From assembly GCF_037126465.1 (NCBI RefSeq), contig NC_088209.1, positions 3,658,001 through 3,722,000 of the forward strand: a stretch of DNA of 64,000 nt, written 5' to 3'. The DNA is from Ornithodoros turicata. Lineage: Eukaryota > Arthropoda > Arachnida > Ixodida > Argasidae. A program made the position numbers and the translations under genes. Every line of letters begins with the position of its first letter. The first letter of the stretch is position 1. The notes under the pieces are model-generated. The model did not search any database. It had not been told where the DNA came from and worked only from the letters and a program-made list of their open reading frames with translations. Shown piece after piece: positions 32,094-43,130 of the stretch.

Positions 32094-34139
32094 CAACAAC
32101 TTTATTTTGAGAGGAAGAGTGGGGTGTGTACACACATGTAAATTACCCCTCTCTCCCAAGAATGTCCGGAAAAAAAGGGAAAATCCACACAAAGTGCAGA
32201 GCAGGCTTCACCTCACGCGGGTACTTTGGAACCTAAATGGAACCTCGAAGATGGCGCTAATCATTCACAAATTTCATATCATAATCATCCTTGGTGCTTA
32301 AAGAAGATGCATTTAGAGAACAAATGCACAGCGACATCAAACTACCGGCATTTTGTACTTCTTATGCATTGCGTCTATGGGAGTGTGCAGGTGAAGCACG
32401 CTTTAAGTTTTTGTCACAGAAAGTTGGGAACGGTGAGCGGCCTCTTGCTGATGCGGGCAAGCTCACCACGTCCGCCTTTGGGGGCAGTAGAGTGAACATT
32501 CCATAAGAATGTGCTGGGCGGTCGCCACGACACCGCAGGTGGAACAGAGGCCCGTGTCACAGCATCGGATCATACACTTGAATTGCGGGGTGAAAGAAAT
32601 ATTGAGCCGGAGTCTACGCAGGAGGGAGGTAAAACGGCGTAGGAGACGGGCAGGGAAAGAGAACGACAGATTTTGGTCTACCGAATGCATTAGAGATCGA
32701 GCCGTGATGTCCCGGCGCCATTGCTGCGGAGCCAGGGGTTGAAACCATGCAGTTAGTAAGGGCCTTCTGTCGCCTCTCGAGAGCACAATGGGAACGGCTG
32801 TCGGGGACTCGTGGGCAGCCGTTGCTGTTCTCTCAGCATTCTCATTGCCTCCTAGATCGCAGTGACATAGAATCCACTGCAGGGATATATGATGACCTTC
32901 ATCATGCAGATGCCGAACTTGGTGGAGAATGTCTACCACGATGGGGGCTAGATACCCACGAAGCCCCATGGTTGCTACACATTGCAGAGCAGCCCGCGAA
33001 TCGGTGTATACCACCCAGGCACGCGGAGGAAGTTGGAAGAAGAAAGGAATCTGCTGTAGAAACAGCAGAATGGCATACAGCTCCACCGATGTAGATGACG
33101 TACGATGTGACAGACGATATCCACGTGCGACTGCGTTTGATGGGACAACGAAAGCACACGACGAACCATTCCGTGTGGAAGGTCTATCAGTGAAGACGGC
33201 AGTGTGGTCACGATATTTAAGGTGCATCATGTCCGCTGCCAACTGCTGAAGAACTAAAGGTGGCACTTGATCCTTTGGAACCTTGAGGCCAGGGACAGAT
33301 AGGGAGAGTGATGGGAGCGAAAGCGACCACGGATGGGTCGTGGGAACTGTTGGGTGGGTTATGAACGGAGGAAGCTTGGGCCTCACTTTCATTAGGCACT
33401 TCAAGACAGCACTTTGGCTTCGCCGATAAATTTTTGCTAGAAGGGTATGATGACGGTGGTGCGTTCTGAGGCGCGGGTAATAGCGAACGGTTTCCATCTG
33501 CGGTAGGATTTCTATCGGTAGCTCACGGGCTTCGGCTATCACCATTCGAGTTTCCGCGGCTCTCGGCACACCAAGACATACCCTCAGGCTTCGCGCAAGT
33601 ATACACCAAAGTCGTTGTTCTTCAGTCTGGGAGACGCCATGCAGGACAGGGAGGCTGTACACAAGTGTGCCACGAACTAAAGCGTGACGGAGGGCCAGAA
33701 GGGACTTCTCATCCATTCCTCACTTCGCTCCGGCAAAGTGACGGATGACAGATATCCACCGGTGGGTCTTGGTGTCTAAGTGGTCGACATGCTTCTTCCA
33801 GGACAGGCTGGAGTCCAGGAAGACGCCCAGAAATCTGTGGTGCTTAACTTGTCTGAGCGGCTGATTACCAACGCAAAGCTGACACTGGCGCATATCCTTC
33901 TTAGTAAAGGCTAGCGCAGCTGTTTTTTCAGCCGAGATATCCATGCCCACTTCAGTGAGATACCACCAAATCCTATCCAGCGAAAGCTGAAGACGACGGC
34001 GTATGGCTGGCCTTGATTTCCCAATTATTCAAATACAAATGTCATCGGCATAAATGAAAATTTTAACTGTTCGGCCAACGCAGGACTGTAGGCCTGCCAT
34101 TACCAGATTGAAGAGAAATGGGCTTAAGACACTCCCGGC
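32094..34139 (-). mobile_element. 5'-truncated RT/RNase H LINE (I/R1-type group), minus strand
   Basis: The 3' end reads AATAAAGTTGTTGTTA on the minus strand (plus 32,093-32,108). Moving 5' come family-A sequence (32,210-32,440), a long coding region (32,463 to about 34,139), and then a sudden switch to Polinton integrase sequence at about 34,140, so the LINE is cut off inside its reverse transcriptase. The target duplication is not recognisable. Confidence 0.85.
32463..34139 (-). pseudogene. LINE ORF2: end of reverse transcriptase plus RNase H and Cys/His motif
   Basis: One minus-strand frame runs the full stretch with only two stops. In order I see SVLSPFLFNLVMAGLQ, the catalytic FIYADDICI (YADD at 34,041-34,052), a stop soon after, then the thumb with HHRFLGVFLDSSLSWKKHV. 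A second stop is at 33,717-33,719 (TGA, where relatives often have Trp: AG-x-(R/K)-W-G). A 417-codon frame follows with RNase H: first Asp in FTDRPST, Glu in VELYAILLF, Asp in YTDSRAALQ. The last Asp is changed to Glu (GNENAERTA instead of GNExAD). A C-x2-C...H-x4-C motif closes the protein. Few lesions mean a comparatively young copy. Confidence 0.88.
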
Positions 34140-34513
34140 ATCAGCCCGTCAGAAGTCACGCCCGAAAACGAATTGGAACTGTCCAATAAAATAAATGGGA
34201 TGCTCGTCGTGCCCTCCGTTAAAAAGAAGCTTAAAGTCCGGGATAAAGTGAGGGCCCTACTGCACAGAAAAGGTTTTCAAGAGAGCTCTGAAGGGAATTG
34301 GTCGCATTAGATTTTCACCGTCTCCCGCCTGAGAGACACCTCCCCTCCCACCGTGCACCTGGAAGATTACCTGGGTAAGGAAGTGGACGAATCTTTCTAC
34401 CCGGAGGAGGTACTCGTCGTAACCCGCGACGCCAACCAGCCTTGGCCAGTAACGAAAGTGCTGAGAAAGAAGAAAGTGAACGGTCGGCGCTTCTCCTTGG
34501 TTCGCTGGTTCAC
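34140..34513 (+). pseudogene. Polinton/Maverick-type integrase, C-terminal end with broken chromodomain-like segment
   Basis: A plus-strand frame carries the post-catalytic part of a retroviral-type integrase as found in Polinton/Maverick elements. It has a VTPENE-like linker near 34,165, a basic KV-x-DKVR segment near 34,230, an EGNWS block followed by one in-frame stop (34,306-34,308), a LEDYLGKEV/SFYPEE block near 34,365-34,405, and a basic chromodomain-like start ending in VRW at about 34,510. The frame is then interrupted by composite repeat copy 1. In such elements the enzyme integrates the DNA and the chromodomain guides it to chromatin. The catalytic DDE core is not in the window: a LINE lies immediately upstream. 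Dead. Confidence 0.65.
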
Positions 34514-34860
34514 AAGAGCAGCATTCAGGGACGTACCCCCTCTGAAACCCGGCTTGACCTGATAGCAGAGGACTACGCAAGGAAGCTAAGTTTACAGGGT
34601 GGTGCGTGAGTACGTGAGGAGGAACAGATCTGGGCAGGAAGAGGAGGACATATCTGAGGCGAACAATTCCCTTTTCGCACCCCGACCTGATAACAACACC
34701 GATAACACGCCCGGGAGCATTCGCGTGAGATAAAGAATAAGACGTGATGTATAACTGTGGGAACGAGCATGAGACTTATCGGGAGATTGCCGGATGAAAT
34801 TGGCAGGTTGGCGCCTGTGATAGCCTTCTGGACGACAAATTGACTAAATGCGAGTTCTAA

Positions 34861-35358
34861 AGGGCGAAACGCATTGGACGTTTTCTCAGCGTCAAAACGT
34901 CGCGCGTACGCCATGGCCTTGCACACGCGGCGAAGAAACGGCAGCGAGGCGACCACCCGAAACGCATGGGACGTGTACGGAGCGAGTGACGCGCGCCACT
35001 GTTGCTATATTCGTCGACTACAAATATCTGTTAGAACGTGCAGATGCTCTTCTTTCCTGTGGTTCCTGCGTTCCTTCATTCCAGATACCATTAAAATGTT
35101 CACGTAAATTTAGTGTGATGGATAATGCCCCCCAAAATTATGCGAGCTGCTCATACGCCACCTTGTCTGCCGCACGACGGCCATGGTTCTGTCTACTTCT
35201 CGGAAAACGCGCCCAGACGCGCGCGATTATCTGTAGTCGACAGATTCCGGCGTACGCCCTCCGCGCGCGTTGAAACACTGGTTTTTACGAGGTCACACGC
35301 ACGCCGAGCGCGCGCGCGTACTGAAAACGTCGGAAAAACGCTTCATGCGTTTAGCCCT
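34861..35358. mobile_element. MITE, 498 bp, PIF/Harbinger-like, TAA duplication
   Basis: The ends AGGGCGAAACGCAT (34,861-34,874) and ATGCGTTTAGCCCT (35,345-35,358) are inverted repeats with one mismatch. TAA flanks both sides (34,858-34,860 and 35,359-35,361). Copies 2 and 3 of the composite show the uninterrupted target GAGTTCTAAGAGTGC at 45,630 and 51,728, so this is a proven insertion. A 3-bp TWA duplication and GGGC-type tips fit PIF/Harbinger. It has no transposase. Confidence 0.9.
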
Positions 35359-35520
35359 TAAGAGTGCAGCAAGGACAGCAGCTACGGTCCGCAGACGATA
35401 CAGAGACTACGTAATTTTATGATGATACCGTCACCATCAAGTTGGTATGGTTGGTATGGTTGGGCGACGATTTGGCAAAATGTCTGAAGTATATAGATTG
35501 GGCTGGTTGCTGTAAATCCA

Positions 35521-35602
35521 CAAGCGACCAAAAAACAAACACGAAACAACAACAGAGCGACTTGTGTGTGATCTTGTCTCCTGTTTGTTCTTTGGTCCCT
35601 TG
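35521..35602. repeat. Conserved hairpin of the composite element, copy 1
   Basis: The 20-bp arms (35,521-35,540 and 35,583-35,602) have two mismatches here. Copy 2 (45,847-45,866 / 45,910-45,929) is perfect and copy 3 (51,944-51,963 / 52,006-52,025) has one mismatch. The loop is 42-43 nt. Confidence 0.85.
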
Positions 35603-36074
35603 AAAATGAACGATTTGACCAAACGCTACTTCGCAGGCCCTAGCAAGGGAAACAGGTATGGGCCGCGGACTCATAGCTATTAAGCATGGATATACAGACT
35701 ACGTAATTAAGTGATGACATCTTCGATATCACGTTTATATCCAGAGTTATTACTAAATGAAATGGAAGATATGGACAATTTGGCGTCTGCGAGTGCTGTG
35801 GCGATGCAAGTGGTGACGTCTGCGAGTGGCAATTATTTGATCAAACGCGACTTCTTTGGACCAGAGATTTTCGAGCAGAACTAAATACCAGATATGGAGA
35901 TAACGCTAAACAAGTGCTACCCGCCCTCGAGTACATTATTTATTTCTCGCTTAAGATGAAGCAATGCTTAGATCAGGGCAATCAGGGCTCTCACACACGC
36001 GGGCCGCATGTGCATGGCTTGCAGTCACCTATTCTGTGTCCCGAGGGCTCTTGGCCACTAAATAGAATAAAGCT

Positions 36075-36107
36075 GCCCCCCCCCCCCCCCCACACACACA
36101 CACACCA
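36075..36107. repeat. C-run plus (CA)n microsatellite
   Basis: This is a junction marker between the left and middle blocks of the composite. Equivalent runs lie at 46,406-46,437 (copy 2) and 52,469-52,504 (copy 3) and differ in length. Confidence 0.95.
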
Positions 36108-37589
36108 ATAATGAAGAATTCGGAATGAAACCAGGTTTTCAGGCATGTTTTTACCCTTGATCGATGTAGTGCTGCTTCTGTCGACGTTAGGAAGTACATT
36201 CACATTCGAGCCGTTCCTGTGACTCATGAACCTCAACAAGTAGTTATAGCGATCTGGTCTGAACGAGCATTTTGATAAACTACACTGTAAGTAATATGAT
36301 AATTGAGAAGAAATAGTGGAGACAAGTGCAGAGAATGACATCATCTTACTTATTACACTAAGTTTATGGGCTCACAGCATAGCAGCAGCCTCTCCGGATA
36401 TCATGCGCGAAAAACTATATACGGAGCGTAGAGAGGCGCAGAGAAAAAAAAAAGAAGAAAAATAGATGGAGTAGTTATGTACAAGGGCCATTGTGTGAAC
36501 ATTTTTAATTATCTCTCTTTTCCTGATTTTTTTTTCTTTTTCACGTTGAAAATGCAAGCAAAATCAACAATACAGTGTGTAAACCGACAATTTCAGTGCT
36601 CCTGAGCGTTGGGATAATCGTTCGTGAAGAACTATGTACGAAGAACTTGCAACGCCTTTCAAATTTTCAATGTCTCATTTGGAAAAGAAGCTAATTTGTT
36701 TCTGTTGGTGTGTCAAGTCAAGTTCTTAATTGACGAATTGTAGATGCGAATGCCTAACAACTATACCGCTCAGCTGTTTACGCTAAGGTACTTTGCTATA
36801 ATTGCAGTCCTTTCCAGGGTCATTACCCCCACCCCCAAGGAGGTGTACACTCCCCCTGAATTTTTCCAACTACTCCCCTGTAATTCATGAGATTTCCCGA
36901 TACAGCTTGGCCACCAATGCATATACCCATAGATATGTATCCATATAGATATACCACCCTATGGTTCGCTCCACTCGAAATCACGCAGACATCTTATCAC
37001 GCCGGGTACCGCAGCTTGGCTTCTATGCGCATTGATGATAGTGCCAGCCGCAACAACAATGACAAAGAAGAAATTGTCGTTCCTCTTCGCTGCTGATACG
37101 AGTTGCGCAACGGACTAAAAGCTGATACCTTCTGTTTGAATTCAGCATGAGAGAGCCGCGACGATATGGCAAGGAAAAAACTTGCCAAGATACGGGGCAC
37201 AAAAGTGAATTTGCACGGCAAATCGCCGGCTGTCAGAACATTTACACGGCAACAGACACCTACGAGCACTGGTGCTAAAGTCTGAGGACATCATAGATGA
37301 AAATACATATCCGTTACGAAGCCGTTTGAATTTCACTGTTCATGGTAATCAACCAATTTTTCTCGAAGTGCAGCACGCGTAAAGAAGTCCATGATTCGCT
37401 TACACGTCGACGTGCAACAAATGACCCACAGTGCCCTTCTCAAACATTGCATCACTTGCCAACTTCTTTGAGAAAAGTAAAAAGTAACCTTTCTGCAACC
37501 CCGATGATGGCAGGGGCAACCAAGGAATACACCACAAAGAGTCACTGGTGTATTCTGCATAGCGAAGCCATTATCAACGACTTATACTA
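36108..37589. other. Middle block of composite copy 1, no gene recognised
   Basis: This corresponds to 46,438-47,940 in copy 2 and 52,505-54,190 in copy 3. Open frames are short and not conserved in frame between copies, which argues against coding. Confidence 0.6.
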
Positions 37590-38820
37590 GGCCCTTGTAC
37601 TGGGATTTTAACAGTGATGACAGCAAAATTTGGAAAAGGCGCCGGCAGAGCCCTCTAAAACGGGCAAAACCCTTTGTATCATAGTGCCAAAGGCATATTC
37701 GAGACGGCTTATGCTATTGCCCTTCCCACTGGGATTGTAACGGAGGCAACCGCAAAATCCCTAAAAGACCGCAGCAGAGCCCTTTAGAACGGACGAAACC
37801 TCTTTAATCATGGTTCCAAACAGATACTATCAACGGCTTATGATGCTCTTCTACAGGGATCGCAACAGAAGCGACCACAAAATTCGGAAAAGGCAGCAGC
37901 ATAGTCCTTTAAAAACGTACGAAACCCCTTGTATCATGGTACCAAAGGCATATTCATGACGGCTTATACTATGCATTTCCACCGGAATTGCGCAAGAGAG
38001 GACCGCAAAATTTGGATACGGCGGCAGCAAGGCCTTTTAAAACGGGCGATACTCCCTGTATCATGGAGTGAAAGAAAGAAAGTTATCAGTGGCTTGGTGC
38101 AATGCTATTCTGCTGGAGTTATAACACAGGCGATCGCCAAATTCGGAAAACGTGGCAGCAGAGCCCTCTTAAACGAGCAAAACCCCTTGTGTCATGCTGC
38201 CAAAGACATATTATCAACAACTTATACTATGTCATTCTACCGAGTTCATAACACAGGCGACCGCAAATATCGGAAAAGGATCCAGCATAGCCCTTCAGAA
38301 CGGGCGAGACCCCTTGTATCATGCTGCCGATGACATGTCATCAATGGCTTGTGCTGTACCCTTCTACTGGGATTGTAAAAGAGACTACCGCGAAATACGG
38401 AAAATGCGGCAGGAGAGCCCTATATAACGGTCTATACCCATTGTATCATAGTTCCAAAGTCATATAAGAATACGCAAACGCTTATGCTATTGCCATTCTA
38501 CTGGAATTATAACTGATGCGGCCGCACACTCCATAAAAGGCTACGGCAGAGCCCTTTAAAACGGACAAAAACCCCTTTAATCATGGTGGTAGACATTTTA
38601 CACACATATAAAGACGTCGCGGCTTATGTTATGCTCCTCTCCTGTGATTGCATCGGAAACCACCGCAAAATTTGGAAAAGGCGGCAGCAAGGCCCTTTAC
38701 AATGACTCAAATGATATGTATCATGGTCCCAAAAAGATACTATGAACGGCTTGTACTGGGATTGTAACAGAGGCTACCGCAACGTTCGGCAGCAGATCGA
38801 GCCCTTTAAAACGTGAGAAG
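37590..38820 (+). repeat. ~128-bp tandem array, about 10 units (composite copy 1)
   Basis: Units recur at 37.62, 37.75, 37.88, 38.00, 38.13, 38.26, 38.39, 38.52, 38.66 and 38.78 kb, marked by ACCGCAAAATTTGG-like, GCAGAGCCCTTTAAAAC and CCTTGTATCATGGT words. Units are 10-25% diverged. Copy 3 has about 10 units in the same order, and copy 2 about 7. Confidence 0.9.
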
Positions 38821-39759
38821 CCCCTTTAATCCTGGTGCCAGGGCGTACATGGAGAAGTCGCGTCTGAAGAAACTGCTTCCAAAACGACACTCGCAAAGCA
38901 AAAAGCGTCCTAAGCTGTTTTGTAGTATGTATATGTGAAAGTAAGATCACGGGGTTTGAACTCCGTATCTTGTTCCCCTGTTGCACCCTGAGAGGGCGCG
39001 TTTTACAAAATCGCTTCCAAAATGCCACTCGAAATGGCCAAATGGCCTATTTCATCAACTTCGGGGGTTAATATATTTTGATTTAACAATAATATTAAAG
39101 ATGTCCAATGATGATTTTCTAACGTGTATATCTGAAACTAAGATCATGGGGTTTGAACCCCGTACCTTGTTCCCCTGTTGCACCATGACAGGTCGAGTTT
39201 GACAAAATCGCTTCCAAAACGGCACTCGAAATGGCCACATGGCCAATTTCATCAACTTCGGGACTTAATATCATTTGATATAACAATAATATTAAAGATG
39301 TCCTACGCTGATTCTGTAGTATGTATATGTGAAAGTTAGATCACGGGGTTTGAACGCCGAATCTTGTTCTCCTGTTGCACCCTGAGAGGTCGCGTTTGAC
39401 AAAATCGCTTCCAAACCGGCACTCGAAATGGCCAAATGGCCAATTTAGTCAACTTCGGGGCTTAATATCATGTGATATAAAAATAGTATTTAATATGTCC
39501 TAAGTTAATTTTGTAGTATGTATATGTGAAGGTCAGATCACGGGGTTTGAACCCCGTACTTTGTTCCCCTGTTGCACGCTGAGAGGTCGCGTTTGACAAA
39601 ACGGCATCCAAAACGCTTCCAAAACGGCATCGAAATGGCCAAGTGGTCAATTTCATCACTTTCGGGGCTGAATATCATTGGATATAACAATAATATTACA
39701 GATGTCCTAAGCTGATTTTGTAGTATGTATACGTGAAAGTAGGATCACGGGTTTGAACC

Positions 39760-40290
39760 TTTTAGGTTGAAAGTATGTATGGCTTCCAAACCGAATGGCT
39801 TTCGTAATTTTCGCTTCAGTTGTTGTTCGTAATATTTTTATGTATATGTTATGTATATGCATATTGATATAACAATGTATATTCCAATGTATATTGGAAA
39901 AGGCGACAGCAGGGCCCTTTACAATGACTCAAATGATATGTATCATGGTGCCAAAAAGATACTATGAACGGCTTGTACTGGGATTGTAACAGAGGCTACC
40001 GCAACGTTCGCCTACCAGAATTGCGCAATTGGCGAATTGCAAGAACAGTTCTTAATTGACGAATTAAGTCAATTCCGGTAGACCAAATCCAAAATACACA
40101 AGCGACCAAAGAACAAACACGAAACAACAATCTTTCAACAACAATAGCAGCATTCAGGGACACCCCCTCTGAAACCCGGCTTGACCTGATAGCAGAGGAC
40201 TACGCAAGGAAGCTAAGCTTACAGGGTGGTGCGTGAGTATATCATTGATTTACTTGATGGCCAGGTGGCCATCAAGTAAATCAATTGACC
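39760..40290. repeat. Scrambled section built from other parts of the same element
   Basis: In order, this stretch contains: a unit of the 128-bp array (39,897-40,015), an imperfect inverted repeat (CTACCAGAATTG...CAATTCCGGTAG), the hairpin-arm segment from the left block (40,096-40,132), the left terminus of the composite (40,145-40,240), and a 19-bp perfect palindrome (40,245-40,284). Copies 2 and 3 lack it. Confidence 0.8.
40245..40284. repeat. Perfect 19-bp palindrome, 2-bp spacer
   Basis: TTGATTTACTTGATGGCCA (40,245-40,263) is exactly inverted at 40,266-40,284. Confidence 0.95.
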
Positions 40291-42080
40291 GCGATGAAGT
40301 GGTCAATTTCATCACTTTCGGGGCTTAATATCATTGGATATAACAATTATATTAAATATGTCCTAAGCTGATTTTGTAGTGTGTATATGTGAAAGTAGGA
40401 TCAATGGGTTTGAACCCCGTATCTTGTTCCCCTGTTGCACCCTGAGAGGTCGGGTTTGACAAAATGGCTTCCACCCGGCACTCGAAATGGCCAAATGTCT
40501 AATTTCGTCAACTTCGGGGCTTAATATTATAAGATATAAAAATAATATTAAAGATGTCCTAAACTTTTTTGTAATATGTATATGTGAAAGTAAGATCACG
40601 GTGTTTAAACCCCGTACGTTGTTCTCCTGTTGCACCCTGAAAGGTCGCGTTTGACAAAATCACTTCCAAAACGGCACTCGAAATGTACAGTTTCATCAAG
40701 TTGTATAGTTTAATATAAAGGCGATATAAAATACAAAACGGTATCATTTGTATATTACTCACTCAAAATAAAGTTGTGTGTTCCGTCAGCCACTTTGAGT
40801 TCTGGATAAAATGACCGTTCTCGTTTCGAACTCCTTCAGACCGGCCGTACAGTCTCAGCGAATGCGTACTACGATAATACTGGGACTTGGAACCTGTCTG
40901 AGTCGCAACTTTGAAGGCCCTGGGTGCATCAGGATTAACACTCACACATCGTGCCGTGGCTGGTATGTGGCCTGGAGGACGTACTGAACGAAAATAGGCG
41001 ATGACATTTCCAGAATTTGACTGCCTTTGTCGAAAAAATCGTAGTCTAAACATGGCCGATGTGCAAAAATCGACGAAATCCCTATAGGCGCAATGCATTA
41101 AAATTCATTTGGCCAGGATGCTCTAGGCTTATATTCTGCTGGCACCTTTCATGTCTCCAGGGGTCCTTTACATGGTGTTCTTGTCTATTAGACGATGGCA
41201 TCTTAAACATTCTATTCTGTTTTGCTGTTAATTGGCATAAACGCTGTCTCCCATTGAATTCACATCCTGTAAGGCCGCTTCCCGCATAGCGGCTGAGTAT
41301 AGTGACGGAGTGCGACGGCGGGGGGGGGGGGGGGTGACCGCGAATTTAGGGATTGGTTACCACAAAGAACACGACAGTTCGGTTCCGAGCAGCGACGTGG
41401 TCAAGATTGGGAAATGACGTCAGACATCTACGTCCACCTCCTCTCGAACGCCGGCATTGATAAGTTTCCTTCGAATAAGCTCAATGCCTTCACGGTAGTT
41501 TCCGATACTCCGCTTCAGCTCTCGAGTCGCTATAAAATCGGCCTGATGGATCTCAGCATAAGCAAAGAGTTTTTAAATATCGGATACGAAAAGCAAGATG
41601 CGAAAATCGAGGTTTCTTTCGAGGACACGGTCGAAGCCGGGCGAACATTTCGCGTCAACTCGGATCTCGAGAGGGATTTGGGAAAAGCCCTTTCGGAACT
41701 TAACGTTTCTTTCGTGTACAATAAATAGCGATACCACTTTGTCTTACCCGAAGACGTGAAAGCCGTGGAATTGGACCCTCGGCTCGCGCAGGCGCTCGAC
41801 TCGTTACTGGCAACACGCGAATGAGGTCGTGCGGTGAAGCCTCTCAAAATGAGCGAACGCGAAGCCACCTCCGTCTTGTTGAAGCACGCTGTACCATTGC
41901 TTTCGGCGACGTCACTTTGAATTCGGAAACCACGTCCTTCGTAACACACTCAACAAGTATTTCCAATCACACAAGCTGGAAGCAACGCTAGAATTCGCGC
42001 ATAACGTCTACTGTCTGAAAACGACAAAAGAGTTGAACATTCCAGAATCCTTTTTAAAGCTGCTACAGTTCACACCCGCC

Positions 42081-42110
42081 GTTCCTTCTTGCCGAGGGGC
42101 AAGAAGGAAC
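42081..42110. repeat. 13-bp perfect hairpin inside the capsid-like gene
   Basis: GTTCCTTCTTGCC (42,081-42,093) and GGCAAGAAGGAAC (42,098-42,110) are separated by GAGG. It falls between two conserved lobes and looks like an inverted micro-duplication. Confidence 0.9.
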
Positions 42111-42464
42111 TTTGCGCACCTCTCTCCTTGTAACACGTCAATTTTCCTTCGTGATCAAGACGAAAATCCCTCGATCATTGCAAGTACATTTGCCTCCCGG
42201 CTATTATGCTACACCCCAAGCACTCCTGGATGCGGTTAACCAACGCGTTGGTGAACGCGTGCACTTCAGCTTCGATCGAGCCGAACAGAAATGTAAAATT
42301 CGGCTTTCCGAGGGCACCACCACATTAAGACTTTCCGAGTACCTGGCTGTGCTTTTGGGGTTCGAATCGCGTACGCTGTTCACGGGCGAGGAGGATGCCA
42401 CGAGCGCAGTCGAGGTACTCCTGGAATGACCAGAGTAGCTTGATGGGCTTGTTGGTACATGACT

Positions 42465-42594
42465 CGGAGAACAAGGAGCAGTCGAAACAAGGACGAAGAT
42501 ACAAGAAGACCACACACAAGAAGACAAGGGGAGCCTCTGTTTCTATGTCTTCTTGTGTCTTCGTCCTTGTTTCGACTGCTCCTTGTTGTCCGAG
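42465..42594. repeat. Inverted repeat, ~48-bp arms, in the capsid-like gene
   Basis: The arms 42,465-42,513 and 42,547-42,594 are near-perfect reverse complements (core GGAGCAGTCGAAACAAGGAC) with a ~33-bp spacer. Near-identical direct words flank the block: CGAGGTACTCCTGGAA (42,412-42,427) and CGAGTACTCCTGGAA (42,592-42,606). The two flanking pieces of the gene line up if the block is removed. Confidence 0.85.
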
Positions 42595-42865
42595 TACTCC
42601 TGGAACGCCCATTTCATAACATAATCGTCTACAGGAATATCCTGGAACCCACTTACGTGGGGAGCGGGAAAACCCAATATTAAAAATAATACCCTTTTAT
42701 TACGAGAAAGACAAGCACATCGTTACCTATACGTTAGATAACATCCAGTATTTTAACCTGTCTCAATTCGAAATTCCCTCAGTGACGATTGTTCTCGCAG
42801 ACGAACGGGAAGACGTTTACCGTTCCGATCTAAAGGTAGAACCAGTCTAACGTTGCATTTCAAAT

Positions 42866-43130
42866 ATGTACCGTAATTCTTCAAAAATAATATCCGTGTA
42901 TACGGGTACCCTTTTCCAACGAGGTGTTGGTGTGTTGAGCAACATATCCAAATTTATTGTACCCATCTGGCAACAAATAAACCCTATCACCAAGAAAACG
43001 TTGAAGCGCATGGCGCGGAATTTGGCCGACGGCGAAGGAATATCGCGCGCAGTAAAAAAAGACGGCCATTGCGACTGGGAGAGACGTGTTGGATTTCATG
43101 CAGGGCTCCGGGAAGAACAATGGGAAGCTA
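42866..43130 (+). pseudogene. Small basic Polinton-type virion-core-like protein (pX/pVI-like), remnant
   Basis: It starts with ATG 16 bp after the stop of the previous remnant. The frame carries a Y-T-G...FQRGVGVLSN start, a hydrophobic IVPIWQQ segment and a basic TKKTLKRMARNLADG helix. This is the layout of the short basic, glycine-start proteins encoded between the two capsid genes in Polinton/adintovirus-like elements (adenovirus pX/pVI-like by analogy). The reading frame stays open to 43,480, but downstream residues look unrelated, so a frameshift near 43,060 is likely. Tandem order with its neighbours supports the call. Confidence 0.5.

Larger units (their letters stand above)
38830..40700 (+). 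repeat. ~198-bp tandem array (composite copy 1), interrupted
   Basis: Units carry ATATGTGAAAGTAAGATCAC, then the dyad CGGGGTTTGAACCCCG, then TTGCACCCTGAGAGG and CACTCGAAATGGCCAA. Dyads lie near 38,950, 39,148, 39,347, 39,541 and 39,748, and after a break near 40,407 and 40,601. Spacing is about 195-200 bp. Confidence 0.9.
34514..41355 (+). mobile_element. Composite repeat element, copy 1 (6.8 kb)
   Basis: The left edge is AGAGCAGCATTCAGGGAC and the right edge GACCGCGAATTTAGGGATTG. Copies 2 and 3 have the same edges and the same internal order: left block (to about 36,107), C-run plus (CA)n, a middle block (36,108-37,580), a ~128-bp array, a ~198-bp array, and a right block (40,700-41,355). 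I find no recognisable protein, no terminal inverted repeats and no clear target duplication. It interrupts the Polinton remnant between integrase and capsid genes. Copy 1 alone contains a 498-bp MITE (34,861-35,358), a scrambled section (39,760-40,290) and a 15-base G-run (41,320-41,334). Confidence 0.85.
41414..42850 (+). pseudogene. Polinton/Maverick-type capsid-module protein (penton/minor-capsid-like family), broken
   Basis: The first frame (41,414-41,728) begins with ATG and a pattern I associate with a conserved Polinton/adintovirus-like virion protein: SN-x-(3)-KFPSNK, then LQLSS-x-YK-x-GLMDL. After a TAG stop (41,726-41,728) the same frame continues to 41,822; then frames shift. The second lobe (42,112-42,429) has PPGYYATPQALLDAVN and a late LRLSEYLAVLLGFESR block, and the C-terminal part resumes near 42,600-42,850 after an inverted insert. 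So there are at least two stops, two frameshifts and two inverted-repeat insertions. In the family the protein builds the virion-like shell. The penton assignment is inference from memory of gene order. Confidence 0.6.

Noticed and set aside
34573..34956. 127-codon minus-strand frame in composite copy 1
   Set aside because: It overlaps the junction of the 498-bp MITE, and the matching frames in copies 2 and 3 differ by frameshifts, so it is not conserved as protein.
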